Source of the DNA: Tectiglobus sp965247245 | GTDB taxonomy: Bacteria; Pseudomonadota; Alphaproteobacteria; Rhizobiales; Hyphomicrobiaceae | Direction: 5' to 3' | Assembly (NCBI GenBank): GCA_965247245.1 | Contig: CBDFGV010000002.1 | Span: forward strand, 186,001-250,000 | Length of the DNA: 64,000 bases | Shown here: piece by piece, positions 8,074 to 16,928 of the stretch | How the letters are laid out: each line of letters opens with the position of its first letter | Position numbering within the stretch: position 1 is the first letter of the stretch | Program-made: the position numbers and the translations under genes | Notes under the pieces: generated by a model | Seen by the model: only the letters and a program-made list of their open reading frames with translations | Databases searched by the model: none | Told to the model about the DNA's origin: nothing

Positions 8074-9246
8074 CTAGTCAGTCTCTCCAGTGTAGCCGTA
8101 CTCCAAGCTCTCGCTTGGCTTGAAGTAGGCCGCTTTGCGCTCAGCAAAAACCTGAATCACAACGTCTGGCTTTTCCTTTTCGATGAACTCGAGATCGATC
8201 TTATCGCGCCAAAGGAACAGTGACTCTTTAAAGATGCCACCCAGATACGGTACCGTCTGCATCCCAAACGAGTCCATAAAGACGACCAACTTCCCGAGCT
8301 TATTCGCGTCACTCTCGCACTTAACGCCGCTGGTCAGAGGCGTGTCGAGCGAGAGCAGATCTAGATCGACTGGTCGGCCATTCAACTGCTGGCAACGCCC
8401 CTTGTGTGGCGCCTCAATAGCGTGAGAGACATCAGGCAACCACGATTGCCGGCCTATGAGCCGGGAAAGGTCACCGCCTCTTTCTGCCTTGAATGAGCGT
8501 GAGCGAAACTCAGGCGCCTTGACGCCGTTCTCCAGTAGCGCGGTTCTCGTCGCGCACGAGGCCGCGAGTGTCGTCCAGTGTGTATCTGTCCGCGAATACA
8601 GATCGGAAAGAGCGGCACCGGTCATCTTCCCGCAACGCTTCTCCAGCGTATTGACGAAATCAATGCTCACGCTGGACAGCTTGCTTCGAGCTGATGCCAG
8701 GATAAGTTTGGCGTGCACCGATTCCGCATTGATGGCTCTTAGATGACCCGGCAGTTTTTCTCGCATCAAGGTATGCTTGTTCGGAGCCAAGACAAAAATG
8801 AACTTCGTCTTCTGCTTGCTCACCGTCTGTTCAAGAGTTGAAAAGACCTTGTCCCAGTCTCGCAACAGACCGGCAGTCGGTGGTGGATAGTCCAATGCCG
8901 TTACTTTGGCAGATGCATCCCAAATGAAGTAATAGCCGTCCGTCCCCATGATCACATCGGACGTCGGAAGGTGACCAAACAACGAACCTGTCGCCGTCGA
9001 ATACAAACCGCGCATGAGCTCGCGCCCATAGAATGTTTTCTTGAGATAGCGGCGGATCTGACCTGGCAGTGCTTGCAGTTTATCCAGCGAGAGCGCGAAC
9101 TGGGGTTTCGGGTTGAAGAACTCCCTGTTTTGCGACTGACTTCCCGCCATCATGTTCGCGAGCGTCGCGATACCCAATCCTAGGAATAGGGCAGCGCAAA
9201 TGATCACGACTCTTATTGATATCGGTTTTCTCTCTATGTGATCCAT
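8074..9246 (-). CDS. AlgJ/AlgX-like SGNH-fold acetyltransferase accessory protein
   Basis: A 390-aa membrane-anchored periplasmic protein of the AlgX/AlgJ SGNH-hydrolase-like family, which transfers acetyl groups from the membrane partner to an exopolysaccharide. Residues 12-32 form a signal anchor. Family landmarks are the GTDGYYF motif near residue 100, a DTHWT motif (Asp-x-His catalytic pair) and a late Ser motif VVFMDSFGM. It lies 45 bp downstream of the AlgI-like gene on the same strand, the expected pairing. No polysaccharide synthase is in the window, so the polymer modified (alginate, cellulose or another) is unknown. Confidence 0.8.
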   Translation of the reverse strand: MDHIERKPISIRVVIICAALFLGLGIATLANMMAGSQSQNREFFNPKPQFALSLDKLQALPGQIRRYLKKTFYGRELMRGLYSTATGSLFGHLPTSDVIMGTDGYYFIWDASAKVTALDYPPPTAGLLRDWDKVFSTLEQTVSKQKTKFIFVLAPNKHTLMREKLPGHLRAINAESVHAKLILASARSKLSSVSIDFVNTLEKRCGKMTGAALSDLYSRTDTHWTTLAASCATRTALLENGVKAPEFRSRSFKAERGGDLSRLIGRQSWLPDVSHAIEAPHKGRCQQLNGRPVDLDLLSLDTPLTSGVKCESDANKLGKLVVFMDSFGMQTVPYLGGIFKESLFLWRDKIDLEFIEKEKPDVVIQVFAERKAAYFKPSESLEYGYTGETD

Positions 9247-9291
9247 TACAGCACCCTGCTCAACAGAACCTCTTATTCGCTTTCCGCCCAG

Positions 9292-10692
9292 TTAGAACCT
9301 GAAATAAAGAAACGGACTGTAGGAGTGCGCTGCCACTGACACCAAGGAGACGAATAGCATGGCAGCGAACGCTCCTTCCTTGATGTATTTGGCATGACGA
9401 TCCCACACACGATCATCAATTGCTTTGCGGATCTGCTCCACGATAGGCAGTGAGAATAAAATTCCGGCTGCCATCACCATCAGTAGGAATGGAGAGAAGT
9501 AACGGCCCACTGGATGCAGGTGAGAGATCTCCCCAGAAGACAGTAGGAACATCGACGATAAAAACTCTAGGATTTGACTGCCGTTCTCCGACCGAAATAC
9601 CAGAAACAGTGGAATGATCAGGAAGAACATGTACACGTGCGAAACGAAGTTGGGCAGCTTCCGGAGTTTTCGCTTGATATAGATGCGCTCAGCACAAATC
9701 AGGACGCCGCAAATGAACCCCCAAACCAGGAAGTTCCATGCTGCCCCGTGCCAGAGGCCAATCAGAGTAAACAGGATTATGATGTTCATGTAGCCACGCA
9801 GTTTGCCTTTGCGTAGGCCACCCAGGTTCTCAAAAGCATAGTCCCGAAAGAAGCGGGACAGTGTCATGTGCCACCGCATCCAAAACTCATTGACGGTCTT
9901 GGCCACAAACGGATAGTTGAAGTTCTCAGGGAAGCGGAAGCCCAGCATCCGACCGATACCGATTGCCATGTCGGAGTAACCTGAGAAATCAAAGTAAAGC
10001 TGCAGCGTATACGCCATGACCGCCAGCCAGGCGACTGCCGGTGATATAGAACCTTCAGGCGCCGCAAAGATTGCATCAACCGGAACGCTCAAAGGGTCAG
10101 CAATGAGCACCTTCTTGCTCAGACCGATAGCAAACCGCCATGCACCAACGGAGATGTCGTCATTGGTGATCTTGCGACTGCCGATACTGGATTCAATCTC
10201 GGAGTATCTTACGATTGGCCCGGCTATCAGCTGCGGGAAGCAACATATGTAGAGCGCCAGGTCTTGAAACCGGCTCTGAGCCCTGACCTTTCCACTCGCG
10301 ACATCAGCCAGATAGCTGATGCCCTGAAAGGTAAAGAATGATATTCCCAACGGAAGGTGCGGCGAGGGTAAGCTTTCCGCATCAAATCCAAACGAAGTTA
10401 ATGCGAACACCATATACTTAAAATAGAATAGTATGACGACGTTTATTACCACGCCGGCAATCAGCAGTCTGGTCCGCAATTTACCTTCATATTTTTCGAT
10501 GAGTAACGCAGCAAAGTAGTTTGTTACGACGACGGTCAGCAGAACCGCCACATAAAGCGTTTCGCCCCAAATATAAAAGAATAGACTGATGAGCAGAAGA
10601 GAGGCATTGCGCGCGAAGTTACCCAAACCCAGATGCAGCACAACCGTAGCCGGCAGAAAAATTAACAGAAAGATTGCTTCGGTGAATAGCAT
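9292..10692 (-). CDS. MBOAT-family O-acyltransferase, AlgI-like
   Basis: A polytopic inner-membrane O-acyltransferase, 466 aa, of the MBOAT family, which carries acetyl groups across the membrane for polysaccharide acetylation. About ten hydrophobic helices are visible. The family core is present: PLGISFFTFQGISYLADV, FWMRWHMTLSRFFRDY, and the catalytic histidine in LWHGAAWNFLVWG. The next gene on the same strand is the AlgJ-like partner. ATG 10692 is the natural start. It could also serve a different acylated product, as MBOATs are used for several envelope polymers. Confidence 0.9.
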   Translation of the reverse strand: MLFTEAIFLLIFLPATVVLHLGLGNFARNASLLLISLFFYIWGETLYVAVLLTVVVTNYFAALLIEKYEGKLRTRLLIAGVVINVVILFYFKYMVFALTSFGFDAESLPSPHLPLGISFFTFQGISYLADVASGKVRAQSRFQDLALYICCFPQLIAGPIVRYSEIESSIGSRKITNDDISVGAWRFAIGLSKKVLIADPLSVPVDAIFAAPEGSISPAVAWLAVMAYTLQLYFDFSGYSDMAIGIGRMLGFRFPENFNYPFVAKTVNEFWMRWHMTLSRFFRDYAFENLGGLRKGKLRGYMNIIILFTLIGLWHGAAWNFLVWGFICGVLICAERIYIKRKLRKLPNFVSHVYMFFLIIPLFLVFRSENGSQILEFLSSMFLLSSGEISHLHPVGRYFSPFLLMVMAAGILFSLPIVEQIRKAIDDRVWDRHAKYIKEGAFAAMLFVSLVSVAAHSYSPFLYFRF

Positions 10693-11182
10693 GGAGTGTT
10701 AGAGCCTGTGGGCGAGCAATTTAAATCATGGGTACAGCTCGATGCTGCGATTGACAATTTGTAATCGTTTAAACCACGCGAAGATTGGTTGTTTGGTTAG
10801 CAGACAAAGCGAGTTTACCAATTTTTGAAAACATCACTGTGCCTGAACGAAACGCGGAGTTGGACAATGGCGGAGTGGCTTTTGAGGGCCAACGCAGACC
10901 ACGCAACTTCGAGGCCAATGCCGAACTCTCGCTTCAGAACAAGGGGAGGCAGATCGGACGCCACCGCCACGCATCCACCAACTCACTTCTTTGAGTGCGA
11001 ATGGGACCGGCGAGCCCGAATAGAGACAGTCGGTAGTTATCTTTGGAAACAAGTCTTCGCGAGAAGATCCGCGGGCTCTGCCAACTCGATGTCTCAGATT
11101 GGGTCAGTGACCGAGTGTAGTCCAGACTTTGAGCAGCGAAGCCGAGGCTTGATTAATGTGACCTTGTTAAGCTTACCAGGAC
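10693..11182. other. 490-bp stretch without a supported gene
   Basis: This space separates the AlgI-like gene start from the 3' end of the lactonase gene, both on the minus strand, so it should hold the AlgI promoter (AT-rich around 10720-10800) and the lactonase terminator. Open frames at 10785-10994 and 10825-11268 on the plus strand have no ribosome-binding site and no family resemblance; they may be remnants or chance frames. I found no repeat or RNA gene. Confidence 0.5.
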
Positions 11183-12133
11183 TCAGGTTATGCTTTGTTG
11201 AGAGAAGAGCGATTGACCCGGTTCTGGGAGGCGAGCCCTTAGAATACAACCGGTCTGAGACTCCGTAATATAGAGTGTCTTTCTGTCCTCGCCGCCGAAG
11301 CACAGATTGCTGGTCATGACACCGTCTGGAGGATCGATACGATAGAGTGGCTCTCCGCGGCGGCTAAACACCCACACGGCACCGAACCCAACATGGCAAA
11401 CCGCGAGACCACCGCTTTCGAGTAGCGCAAGACCATCCGGCCCCATGCCGCCCTGCAGGTATAGAAACGTGCCGACCTTGCTCGGCATGTCTTCCCGGGC
11501 GAATGGCACAGTCCAGATGCTATTGAGCCGCGTCGCGGCAACAAACAATCCGGTTTCACTCGCGTTCAGGACGATCCCGTTAGGACCGGGCACATTCCCC
11601 AGTAATTTGTCGTGATGGCCATCAGCTCGGATACGGTAAACACCGCCGGTTGGATCGTGCAGTCCGGTTTGGCCCATATCGGTGAAATAGAGATCGCCAG
11701 TCGAGGAGAAGCACAAATCGTTCGGGCCTTTCAGTGCCTCCATTGCCAGCCTCTCGACAAACGGTTCAACCGATCCCTTCGCCAAGTCAGCAATCAGAAT
11801 TCCACGCCTGTTATCCGCGATGAAGGCTCTGCCATCGCGATGAAAGGCCAAACCGTTCGGGTTGCCGTCATATTGCAGAGCGACGTCGAAGCTTCCGTCT
11901 GAACTGACACGAAGGATGCGTCCGAACGGAATGTCCACACAATACAACTTGCCATCGGGGCCGATTGCCGGCCCTTCAAGGAAGCTGTGATCGGGAAACA
12001 TGGGTCCCAATGATTTGCGCTGCTTGTCGAGCCACTCGCTTGCCGTTCCGGCCAGTCGCAAACTATCCGGCAGGCGCGCAAAGACTTCGGATTGAATTCG
12101 TTCTGGCGGTTCGAACACGATTGCATTCCTCAC
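11183..12133 (-). CDS. SMP-30/gluconolactonase/LRE family protein
   Basis: A six-bladed beta-propeller lactonase-like enzyme that opens sugar or other lactones using one divalent metal. Metal-site elements are visible in order: FLEGPAIGPDG with its Glu, GPNDLCF, GPNGIVL and GPDGLAL with its Asp. The frame continues upstream to 12292, but that extension overlaps the neighbouring cupin gene and has no family character, so I place the start at GTG 12133 (316 aa), just ahead of the usual N-terminal segment; no strong ribosome-binding site decides it. It lies downstream of the DMSP-lyase-family gene on the same strand. Confidence 0.8.
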   Translation of the reverse strand: MRNAIVFEPPERIQSEVFARLPDSLRLAGTASEWLDKQRKSLGPMFPDHSFLEGPAIGPDGKLYCVDIPFGRILRVSSDGSFDVALQYDGNPNGLAFHRDGRAFIADNRRGILIADLAKGSVEPFVERLAMEALKGPNDLCFSSTGDLYFTDMGQTGLHDPTGGVYRIRADGHHDKLLGNVPGPNGIVLNASETGLFVAATRLNSIWTVPFAREDMPSKVGTFLYLQGGMGPDGLALLESGGLAVCHVGFGAVWVFSRRGEPLYRIDPPDGVMTSNLCFGGEDRKTLYITESQTGCILRARLPEPGQSLFSQQSIT

Positions 12134-12264
12134 TGCAGACTGCTTGGTAGCTCTTTTAGGCTCGACTTGGTCGTCCGGAATACACCTCGCGCAAAACAGT
12201 CCTGCAGGCCACCCCTCGGTCTGCCTTACGATGAAAGGTTGCATGCCGACGGTGCAACTCAGGT

Positions 12265-12921
12265 TTACGCGTCCTTGGTCCAGAGACACCAAACTGCTAG
12301 AATTGGCACGTCACCCGCTTGCATGGCGTGCCAGACGCGCGGTGTGTTGTGGAACAGGTCACCGGCTTTCAACTGCTCGAAGGGTCCATCCTCATGCATC
12401 CAGGCGCCGGGAGATAGAACCACATAGAACTCTTCCGGTGGATGGCAGTGTCGTGGATAATAGTGGTTCGGGGCAACCAGGCTGACGCCAATACGGACAT
12501 CATCCCGGTCTTCGAGGCCGCCAACCCCAACGATCGCTGCATTCGCATGATTGTTGTAAAAGTCGTTTGGTTCATCCTCTGTACCGGGCTTGGGCGCCCA
12601 GTTGAGAAACGGCTCCAATGCAGCAAATGCTCTGGCCATCTCTGGCACCGGATCCGGCGCGGCTTCTGCCTGCTTGTATGCGTCATCGAGATGGGCGCAA
12701 ACCGTCTGCCGCAACGGTGTATGATCAGGGTCAGAGGCGGCCGGTTCGGCGAGTGCTGCAAAGAACTTCTCGGCCATCGGCGAGACAATCGGTAGTGTTG
12801 GCGCGCGCGCGCGTGTTGCAGCTTCCGTCGCGTCAATGAAATCCTGCAATTGCTGCAGTCGTTCGGTCATCGTTCTGTTACCGTGCTTGATTTTGTGGCG
12901 TATATCGCTCCATTCCAACAT
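12265..12921 (-). CDS. Dimethylsulfoniopropionate lyase family cupin (DddQ/DddL-like)
   Basis: A 218-aa protein whose C-terminal half is a cupin of the DMSP lyase family, enzymes that split dimethylsulfoniopropionate into dimethyl sulfide and acrylate. The metal/catalytic signature is YPRHCHPPEEFYVVLSPG (about residues 150-168) with a further His in VWHAM near 197, matching the Tyr, His-x-His, Glu, Tyr and distal His arrangement of DddQ/DddL. The N-terminal half is helical, as in that family. ATG 12921 is taken; ATG 12870 (MTERL) is an alternative and neither has a strong ribosome site. The family call is firm; that DMSP is the substrate is inferred. Confidence 0.75.
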   Translation of the reverse strand: MLEWSDIRHKIKHGNRTMTERLQQLQDFIDATEAATRARAPTLPIVSPMAEKFFAALAEPAASDPDHTPLRQTVCAHLDDAYKQAEAAPDPVPEMARAFAALEPFLNWAPKPGTEDEPNDFYNNHANAAIVGVGGLEDRDDVRIGVSLVAPNHYYPRHCHPPEEFYVVLSPGAWMHEDGPFEQLKAGDLFHNTPRVWHAMQAGDVPILAVWCLWTKDA

Positions 12922-12938
12922 CAAACAGCGAAAAACAA

Positions 12939-12966
12939 AAGGGGCAGCCGAATTTGGCCGCCCCTT
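12939..12966 (-). terminator. Intrinsic terminator of the fasciclin gene
   Basis: Read on the minus strand, AAGGGGCGGCC pairs with GGCTGCCCCTT (one mismatch, 6-base loop) and is followed by TTGTTTTTCG. It lies 25 bp past the stop of the fasciclin gene and just upstream of the cupin gene start. Confidence 0.75.
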
Positions 12967-12990
12967 GGGTCATTTGAGCTTAAACGGTCG

Positions 12991-13479
12991 CTAGCTTGAT
13001 GGCAGCATGACCTTGTCGATGACGTGGATGATGCCGTTGCTTGCACGAATGTCAGCCTTCACGACGTTGGCCTTGTCAACGGTTACACCGCTGCGAGACT
13101 TGCGCACGCGCAACAGACGGTCACCACCGCTTTTGATGGTGCGAACGTGGATGGCTTTGTGAGGTAGTTGGTTTGAAGCCAGTTTGCGCGGCAGAACGTG
13201 ATACGACAAGATTGCCGCTAGCTTGGACTTGTTCTCCGGCTTGAGCAAGGATTCAACGGTACCCTTCGGGAGCTTCGCAAATGCAGCGTCAGTCGGCGCA
13301 AACACGGTCAGATGCTTACCGGTTGCAAGCGCGTCGGCAAGGCCTGCTGCCTTCGCCGCGGCCAAAAGTGTGTTGAATGTGCCTGCTTTCGACGCCGTGT
13401 CGACGATGTTCGATGCGTTGGCCGGAGCTGCGAAAAGACCTGCCGCCACGATGGCAGCCGTAATGAATGAAAAGCGCAC
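12991..13479 (-). CDS. Exported fasciclin-domain (FAS1) protein
   Basis: A 162-aa secreted protein: signal peptide at residues 1-21 (ending APANA), then a single FAS1 domain with the conserved H1 motif TVFAPTDAAFAKLP and the H2 region IIHVIDKVMLP. FAS1 domains mediate adhesion and appear in biofilm or surface proteins. The start is GTG 13479 because GAGGAG lies directly upstream; the frame also has a longer ATG start at 13536 with no such site and which would spoil the signal peptide. It has its own terminator and an inverted repeat upstream, so it looks monocistronic. Confidence 0.85.
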   Translation of the reverse strand: MRFSFITAAIVAAGLFAAPANASNIVDTASKAGTFNTLLAAAKAAGLADALATGKHLTVFAPTDAAFAKLPKGTVESLLKPENKSKLAAILSYHVLPRKLASNQLPHKAIHVRTIKSGGDRLLRVRKSRSGVTVDKANVVKADIRASNGIIHVIDKVMLPSS

Positions 13480-13588
13480 GATACTCTCCTCTTTGCGAAT
13501 TCCCATGTTTTGTTTGCACCATCCGGACGGTTGCAAAGGTGAGAACGCGAGAGGCTTTTGCGTGGATTATCATCCCGTTTACTTTTCA

Positions 13589-13612
13589 GGATCACATCAT
13601 TTTGCGTGATCC
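13589..13612. promoter_or_regulatory. Inverted repeat upstream of the fasciclin gene
   Basis: GGATCAC and GTGATCC are perfect 7-base arms 10 bases apart, about 110 bp before the fasciclin start. Position and form suit an operator, or a hairpin ending transcription from the acyl-CoA dehydrogenase genes. Confidence 0.35.
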
Positions 13613-13660
13613 AATACGCATCGAACGCCGTCTAACGACTTACGATAGAAATCAGATCAC

Positions 13661-13684
13661 TCAAGATCGAGGTTTCGATCTTGA
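13661..13684 (-). terminator. Hairpin after the acyl-CoA dehydrogenase pair
   Basis: TCAAGATCGA and TCGATCTTGA form a perfect 10-bp stem with a 4-base loop, starting five bases past the acyl-CoA dehydrogenase stop. There is no long T-run, so termination strength is uncertain. Confidence 0.5.
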
Positions 13685-13688
13685 TGGC

Positions 13689-14861
13689 TCACCGCATCGG
13701 CAGTTCCAGCACTTGCTTGGCGAGAATGTTGCGCTGAATTTCGTTCGATCCACCATATATGGGTGCTGGCCGGGCCTTGTAAAACGGTGCCAAGACATTG
13801 ACGTCAATGTTGCCGATCCGAGTGTCGCCCTTCATGCCACCAAGAGGACCAGCCGTCTCAACGACTAGGTCAGCAATCTTGGAAAACGTCTCGGTGGCTA
13901 ACACTTTCAGCATCGAGACATCGGGGCCGAGCGTCTCACGGCGCGCGACAATGCCGGCATAGTGCTCGTAGGAGTGTGCCAGGTGCTCTACATCTAACTG
14001 GAGACGGACGTACTTGTCCCGGAAGACAGGTTCGTCGAGTACGCCGCGCGCACTGGCCACAGCTTCAAGGATCTCCATCGCATATTCTGGCAGCTTAGGG
14101 CTACCGATGTGAATGCGCTCGAAGCCGAGCAGAGACTTTGCCACTGTCCAACCCTTGTTCAGTTCACCTATGAGGTTGTCGACGGGTGTGCGCACATTGT
14201 CGAAGAACACTTCGCAAAATTCCGCCTGGCCGGAGATATCCGGTATCGGGCGCACCGTGATTCCAGGCTGGTCCATGTCGACTAGCAGGAAGCTGATACC
14301 CTCCTGTTTCTTTGTCTCGAAGTCAGTGCGCGCAAGAACAAAGATGTGGTCGGCATCATGGGCCAGTGTCGTCCAGATTTTCTGACCGTTAATGACGAAT
14401 TCATCGCCCTCGCGGACTGCCTTGGTTTGCAGGCTGGCCAGATCCGATCCGGAACCGGGTTCCGAATAGCCCTGGCACCAGATATGTTCGCAACTTAGTA
14501 TCTTCGGCAGATAGCGTTGACGCTGCTCGTCCGTGCCCCACTTGATCAAGACCGGCCCGACCATCAAGATGCCGTGGTCCTGGAAGCGGGCAATGCCGGC
14601 CCGCTCAACCTCCTCATGGAAAATCAGTGCCTTGCGCGGCTCGAGTCCCATGCCGCCGAATTCTGCCGGCCAGTTCGGTGCGATCCAGCCCTTTTGCGAC
14701 ATCCGCAAATACCAGTCGCGCAACTCAGTCCAACGCAGGCGATATGGCGGGAAGCGCAAGTTGTCAGGGTAGTGTTCGCGAAAGTCTGACTGAACTATGC
14801 CACGGAACTCCTCATCGTTGAGGGCGTTCCAGTCGTGTTCCTGCTCCACTCCGAAGGTCAT
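13689..14861 (-). CDS. Acyl-CoA dehydrogenase family protein
   Basis: A 390-aa FAD-dependent acyl-CoA dehydrogenase, oxidising a CoA thioester to the 2,3-enoyl form and passing electrons to ETF. Visible elements: N-terminal helical domain with PANWPAEFGGMGLE, the mid-domain flavin motif CQGYSEPGSGSDLASLQT, and the C-terminal IYGGSNEIQRNILAKQVL. It is translationally coupled (ATGA overlap) to the preceding acyl-CoA dehydrogenase, and such unequal pairs usually form heteromeric enzymes in steroid side-chain or unusual-acid degradation. Substrate is unknown. Confidence 0.93.
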   Translation of the reverse strand: MTFGVEQEHDWNALNDEEFRGIVQSDFREHYPDNLRFPPYRLRWTELRDWYLRMSQKGWIAPNWPAEFGGMGLEPRKALIFHEEVERAGIARFQDHGILMVGPVLIKWGTDEQRQRYLPKILSCEHIWCQGYSEPGSGSDLASLQTKAVREGDEFVINGQKIWTTLAHDADHIFVLARTDFETKKQEGISFLLVDMDQPGITVRPIPDISGQAEFCEVFFDNVRTPVDNLIGELNKGWTVAKSLLGFERIHIGSPKLPEYAMEILEAVASARGVLDEPVFRDKYVRLQLDVEHLAHSYEHYAGIVARRETLGPDVSMLKVLATETFSKIADLVVETAGPLGGMKGDTRIGNIDVNVLAPFYKARPAPIYGGSNEIQRNILAKQVLELPMR

Positions 14862-15985
14862 GCGGCTGCTCCTAAGTCCTGCCTGAGTTCGCCGTAGCGC
14901 TTTCGATGGTCGGCCGCATTGCCGAGGTATGGGACGGCGGCCAGCATACGATTGACGTAAAGTCCGAGGTCGTACTCGTCGGTGAAACCGATTGCGCCGT
15001 GGAGTTGCACCGTCTCATTCGCCATCTTGAGGGCAACTTCTCCAACGCGTGCTTTCGCGCTGGATGCGGCAATCGCCCGTGCAGCCGGTGTCACACCGTC
15101 TGAATCTAACACTTTGATCGCTGCTTCTGTCGCATGCCCGGCAACCTCCTTCTGCATCCACAGATCGACGGCACGATGCTGCAGAACCTGAAAACTGCCA
15201 ATTGCCTGACCGAACTGCTTACGAACCTTGAGATAGTCCAGCGTCAACTCCAGCGACCGATCCATCATGCCCATCAGTTCGGCACAATTGGCGACCACCC
15301 CAAGATCAACCGCCGCTGCCAACAGATCGCGGCCCTCATCGGGCTGCGCTAGGGCATTGTCAGACCTTACGGCAACGTTGGCCAACTTAAGCCACGCCAT
15401 CCTGCTTCCGTCTGCCTGGTCTTCCGGCTGAATGGTCAGACCCTCAGTGTTTCTGGGCAACCACCATAGGCTAACTCCGCCAGCCTGCTCGGCCGCCACG
15501 ATAAATGAGTCCGCGGCAGCAACTGGAACAAAACGCGCCTCGCCGGACAACGTGACTGCGCCGTCCTGCGCCGCTGCCGTCACTGCGATATCGTCGAGGG
15601 TGAAGCTGCCGCTTGGGCTTTGCCACGCCAACGTCGCGACCATTTCACCAGTGATGATGTCTTGCAGCGCCGCATCGCGACACGGGCCAGGACTGCAACC
15701 TGCAAGCAGTTTGGGTGCCACAACGCCGGCAGCAACAAATGGTTCAGGCCCGGCTGCCTGCCCCAACGCACGCGCGACGACCGCCACTGAATCGAGACCA
15801 AGTCCCATACCTCCGGACGCTTCGTCGGCGAGAATTCCGAACCAGCCTTGCGCTGCCATGTCCTGCCAAAGGCTACGATCAAAGCCGGGATCGTTGTAGC
15901 GCCAGCTGCGCACGCGTTTGGCGTCAAAGCTGGCGAAAGACGTCGCCGCGTCTTGCAGTAGCCTCAGGGTATCTGCGTCTGTCAT
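14858..15985 (-). CDS. Acyl-CoA dehydrogenase family protein (partner subunit)
   Basis: A 375-aa, more divergent acyl-CoA dehydrogenase, first gene of the pair. It keeps the N-terminal GWFGILADEASGGMGLGL and C-terminal AIGFTDEYDLGLYVNR elements but lacks the full mid-domain SEPxxGSD flavin motif of its partner, as expected for the second chain of a heteromeric enzyme. ATG 15985 is chosen because CGGAGTAACA precedes it; the frame extends upstream to 16045 without support. Divergent from the crotonase gene at 16137. Confidence 0.88.
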   Translation of the reverse strand: MTDADTLRLLQDAATSFASFDAKRVRSWRYNDPGFDRSLWQDMAAQGWFGILADEASGGMGLGLDSVAVVARALGQAAGPEPFVAAGVVAPKLLAGCSPGPCRDAALQDIITGEMVATLAWQSPSGSFTLDDIAVTAAAQDGAVTLSGEARFVPVAAADSFIVAAEQAGGVSLWWLPRNTEGLTIQPEDQADGSRMAWLKLANVAVRSDNALAQPDEGRDLLAAAVDLGVVANCAELMGMMDRSLELTLDYLKVRKQFGQAIGSFQVLQHRAVDLWMQKEVAGHATEAAIKVLDSDGVTPAARAIAASSAKARVGEVALKMANETVQLHGAIGFTDEYDLGLYVNRMLAAVPYLGNAADHRKRYGELRQDLGAAA

Positions 15986-16136
15986 TGTTACTCCGCTAAC
16001 GGCATCCGGTACGCGCCCATGCGCGTCGTACCCTGAGCCGAACAATCATCAGATGTAAGTTTGCCAACTCGGATTATGGCATGCAACATCCTGACAGATA
16101 TCAGCAATCACGATCGGAATATTGGGAGTTGCCGCC

Positions 16137-16904
16137 ATGGATCTAGAGCTTATTCGTATTGATGTCACCGATCATGTCGCCCTTGTCACCATGGATGCTC
16201 CTCCGGTCAATGCGCAGAACGCGCAGTTTAATATCGAGATGGCCTACGCCATGGACAGTATCAGTGATCGAGACGAGGTACGTAGTGTGATCCTGACCGG
16301 CGCGGGGAAAGTGTTTTCGGCAGGGGCGGATATCAAGGCCCGCGGAAACATGGGCGATCCCGGTGAGAAGTGGCAGCATAATCGACGAGCACGTGAGAGC
16401 TACCACTCGATTCGAGAGTGCACAAAGCCCGTAGTTGGCGCATTGAATGGCGCAGCCCTTGGCGCTGGTCTCGCAGTTGCGGCTTCGTGTGACATACTCG
16501 TGGCCGCAGAGGAGGCCTCACTGGGACTGCCGGAGATTGACGTCGGTTTGCTCGGTGGTGGCCGTCATGCGCAGCGCCTGTTCGGCCATTCAACTCTGCG
16601 ACGCATGATGCTAACCGGTTACCGCGTGCCGGGTCCGGAACTATATCGTCTCGGTATCGTCGAAGCATGCGTGCCGCGCGAGCAAGTTGTTGCCGAAGCG
16701 CGCAAGATTGCTGAAAACATCGCCTCCAAGAGCCCTGCTGCGATCCGACTTGCCAAACAGTCGTTGAATGTTATTGAGGAACTGAGCCTGCGCGATGGAT
16801 ATCGCTACGAGCAGAATATGACCGTACAGCTTTCCACGCATCCGGACTCGAAGGAAGCGATGCAGGCGTTTATTGAGAAACGAAAACCGAATTTCCAAGG
16901 CTAA
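16137..16904 (+). CDS. Enoyl-CoA hydratase/isomerase (crotonase) family protein
   Basis: A 255-aa crotonase-fold protein. Oxyanion-hole segments are seen as GKVFSAGADIKARG and LNGAALGAGLAVAASCDI, and the acidic position follows in LGLPEIDVGLLGG. The C-terminus AFIEKRKPNFQG is typical. Start ATG 16137 follows TTGGGAGTTGCC. It is divergent from the acyl-CoA dehydrogenase pair, so dehydrogenation and hydration of the same acyl-CoA may be regulated from one intergenic region, and is followed 24 bp later by an ArsR-type regulator gene. Confidence 0.9.
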   Translation: MDLELIRIDVTDHVALVTMDAPPVNAQNAQFNIEMAYAMDSISDRDEVRSVILTGAGKVFSAGADIKARGNMGDPGEKWQHNRRARESYHSIRECTKPVVGALNGAALGAGLAVAASCDILVAAEEASLGLPEIDVGLLGGGRHAQRLFGHSTLRRMMLTGYRVPGPELYRLGIVEACVPREQVVAEARKIAENIASKSPAAIRLAKQSLNVIEELSLRDGYRYEQNMTVQLSTHPDSKEAMQAFIEKRKPNFQG

Positions 16905-16928
16905 GGTCGGAGAGGGCTTCAACCAACC

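Noticed and set aside
10825..11268. 147-codon plus-strand open frame between the AlgI-like and lactonase genes
   Set aside because: No ribosome site, no recognisable domain, and it runs into the lactonase gene on the other strand.
12797..12812. Alternating GC run (Z-DNA-like)
   Set aside because: It is a short codon effect (Arg-Ala-Arg-Ala) within the DMSP-lyase-family gene, with no sign of regulatory use.
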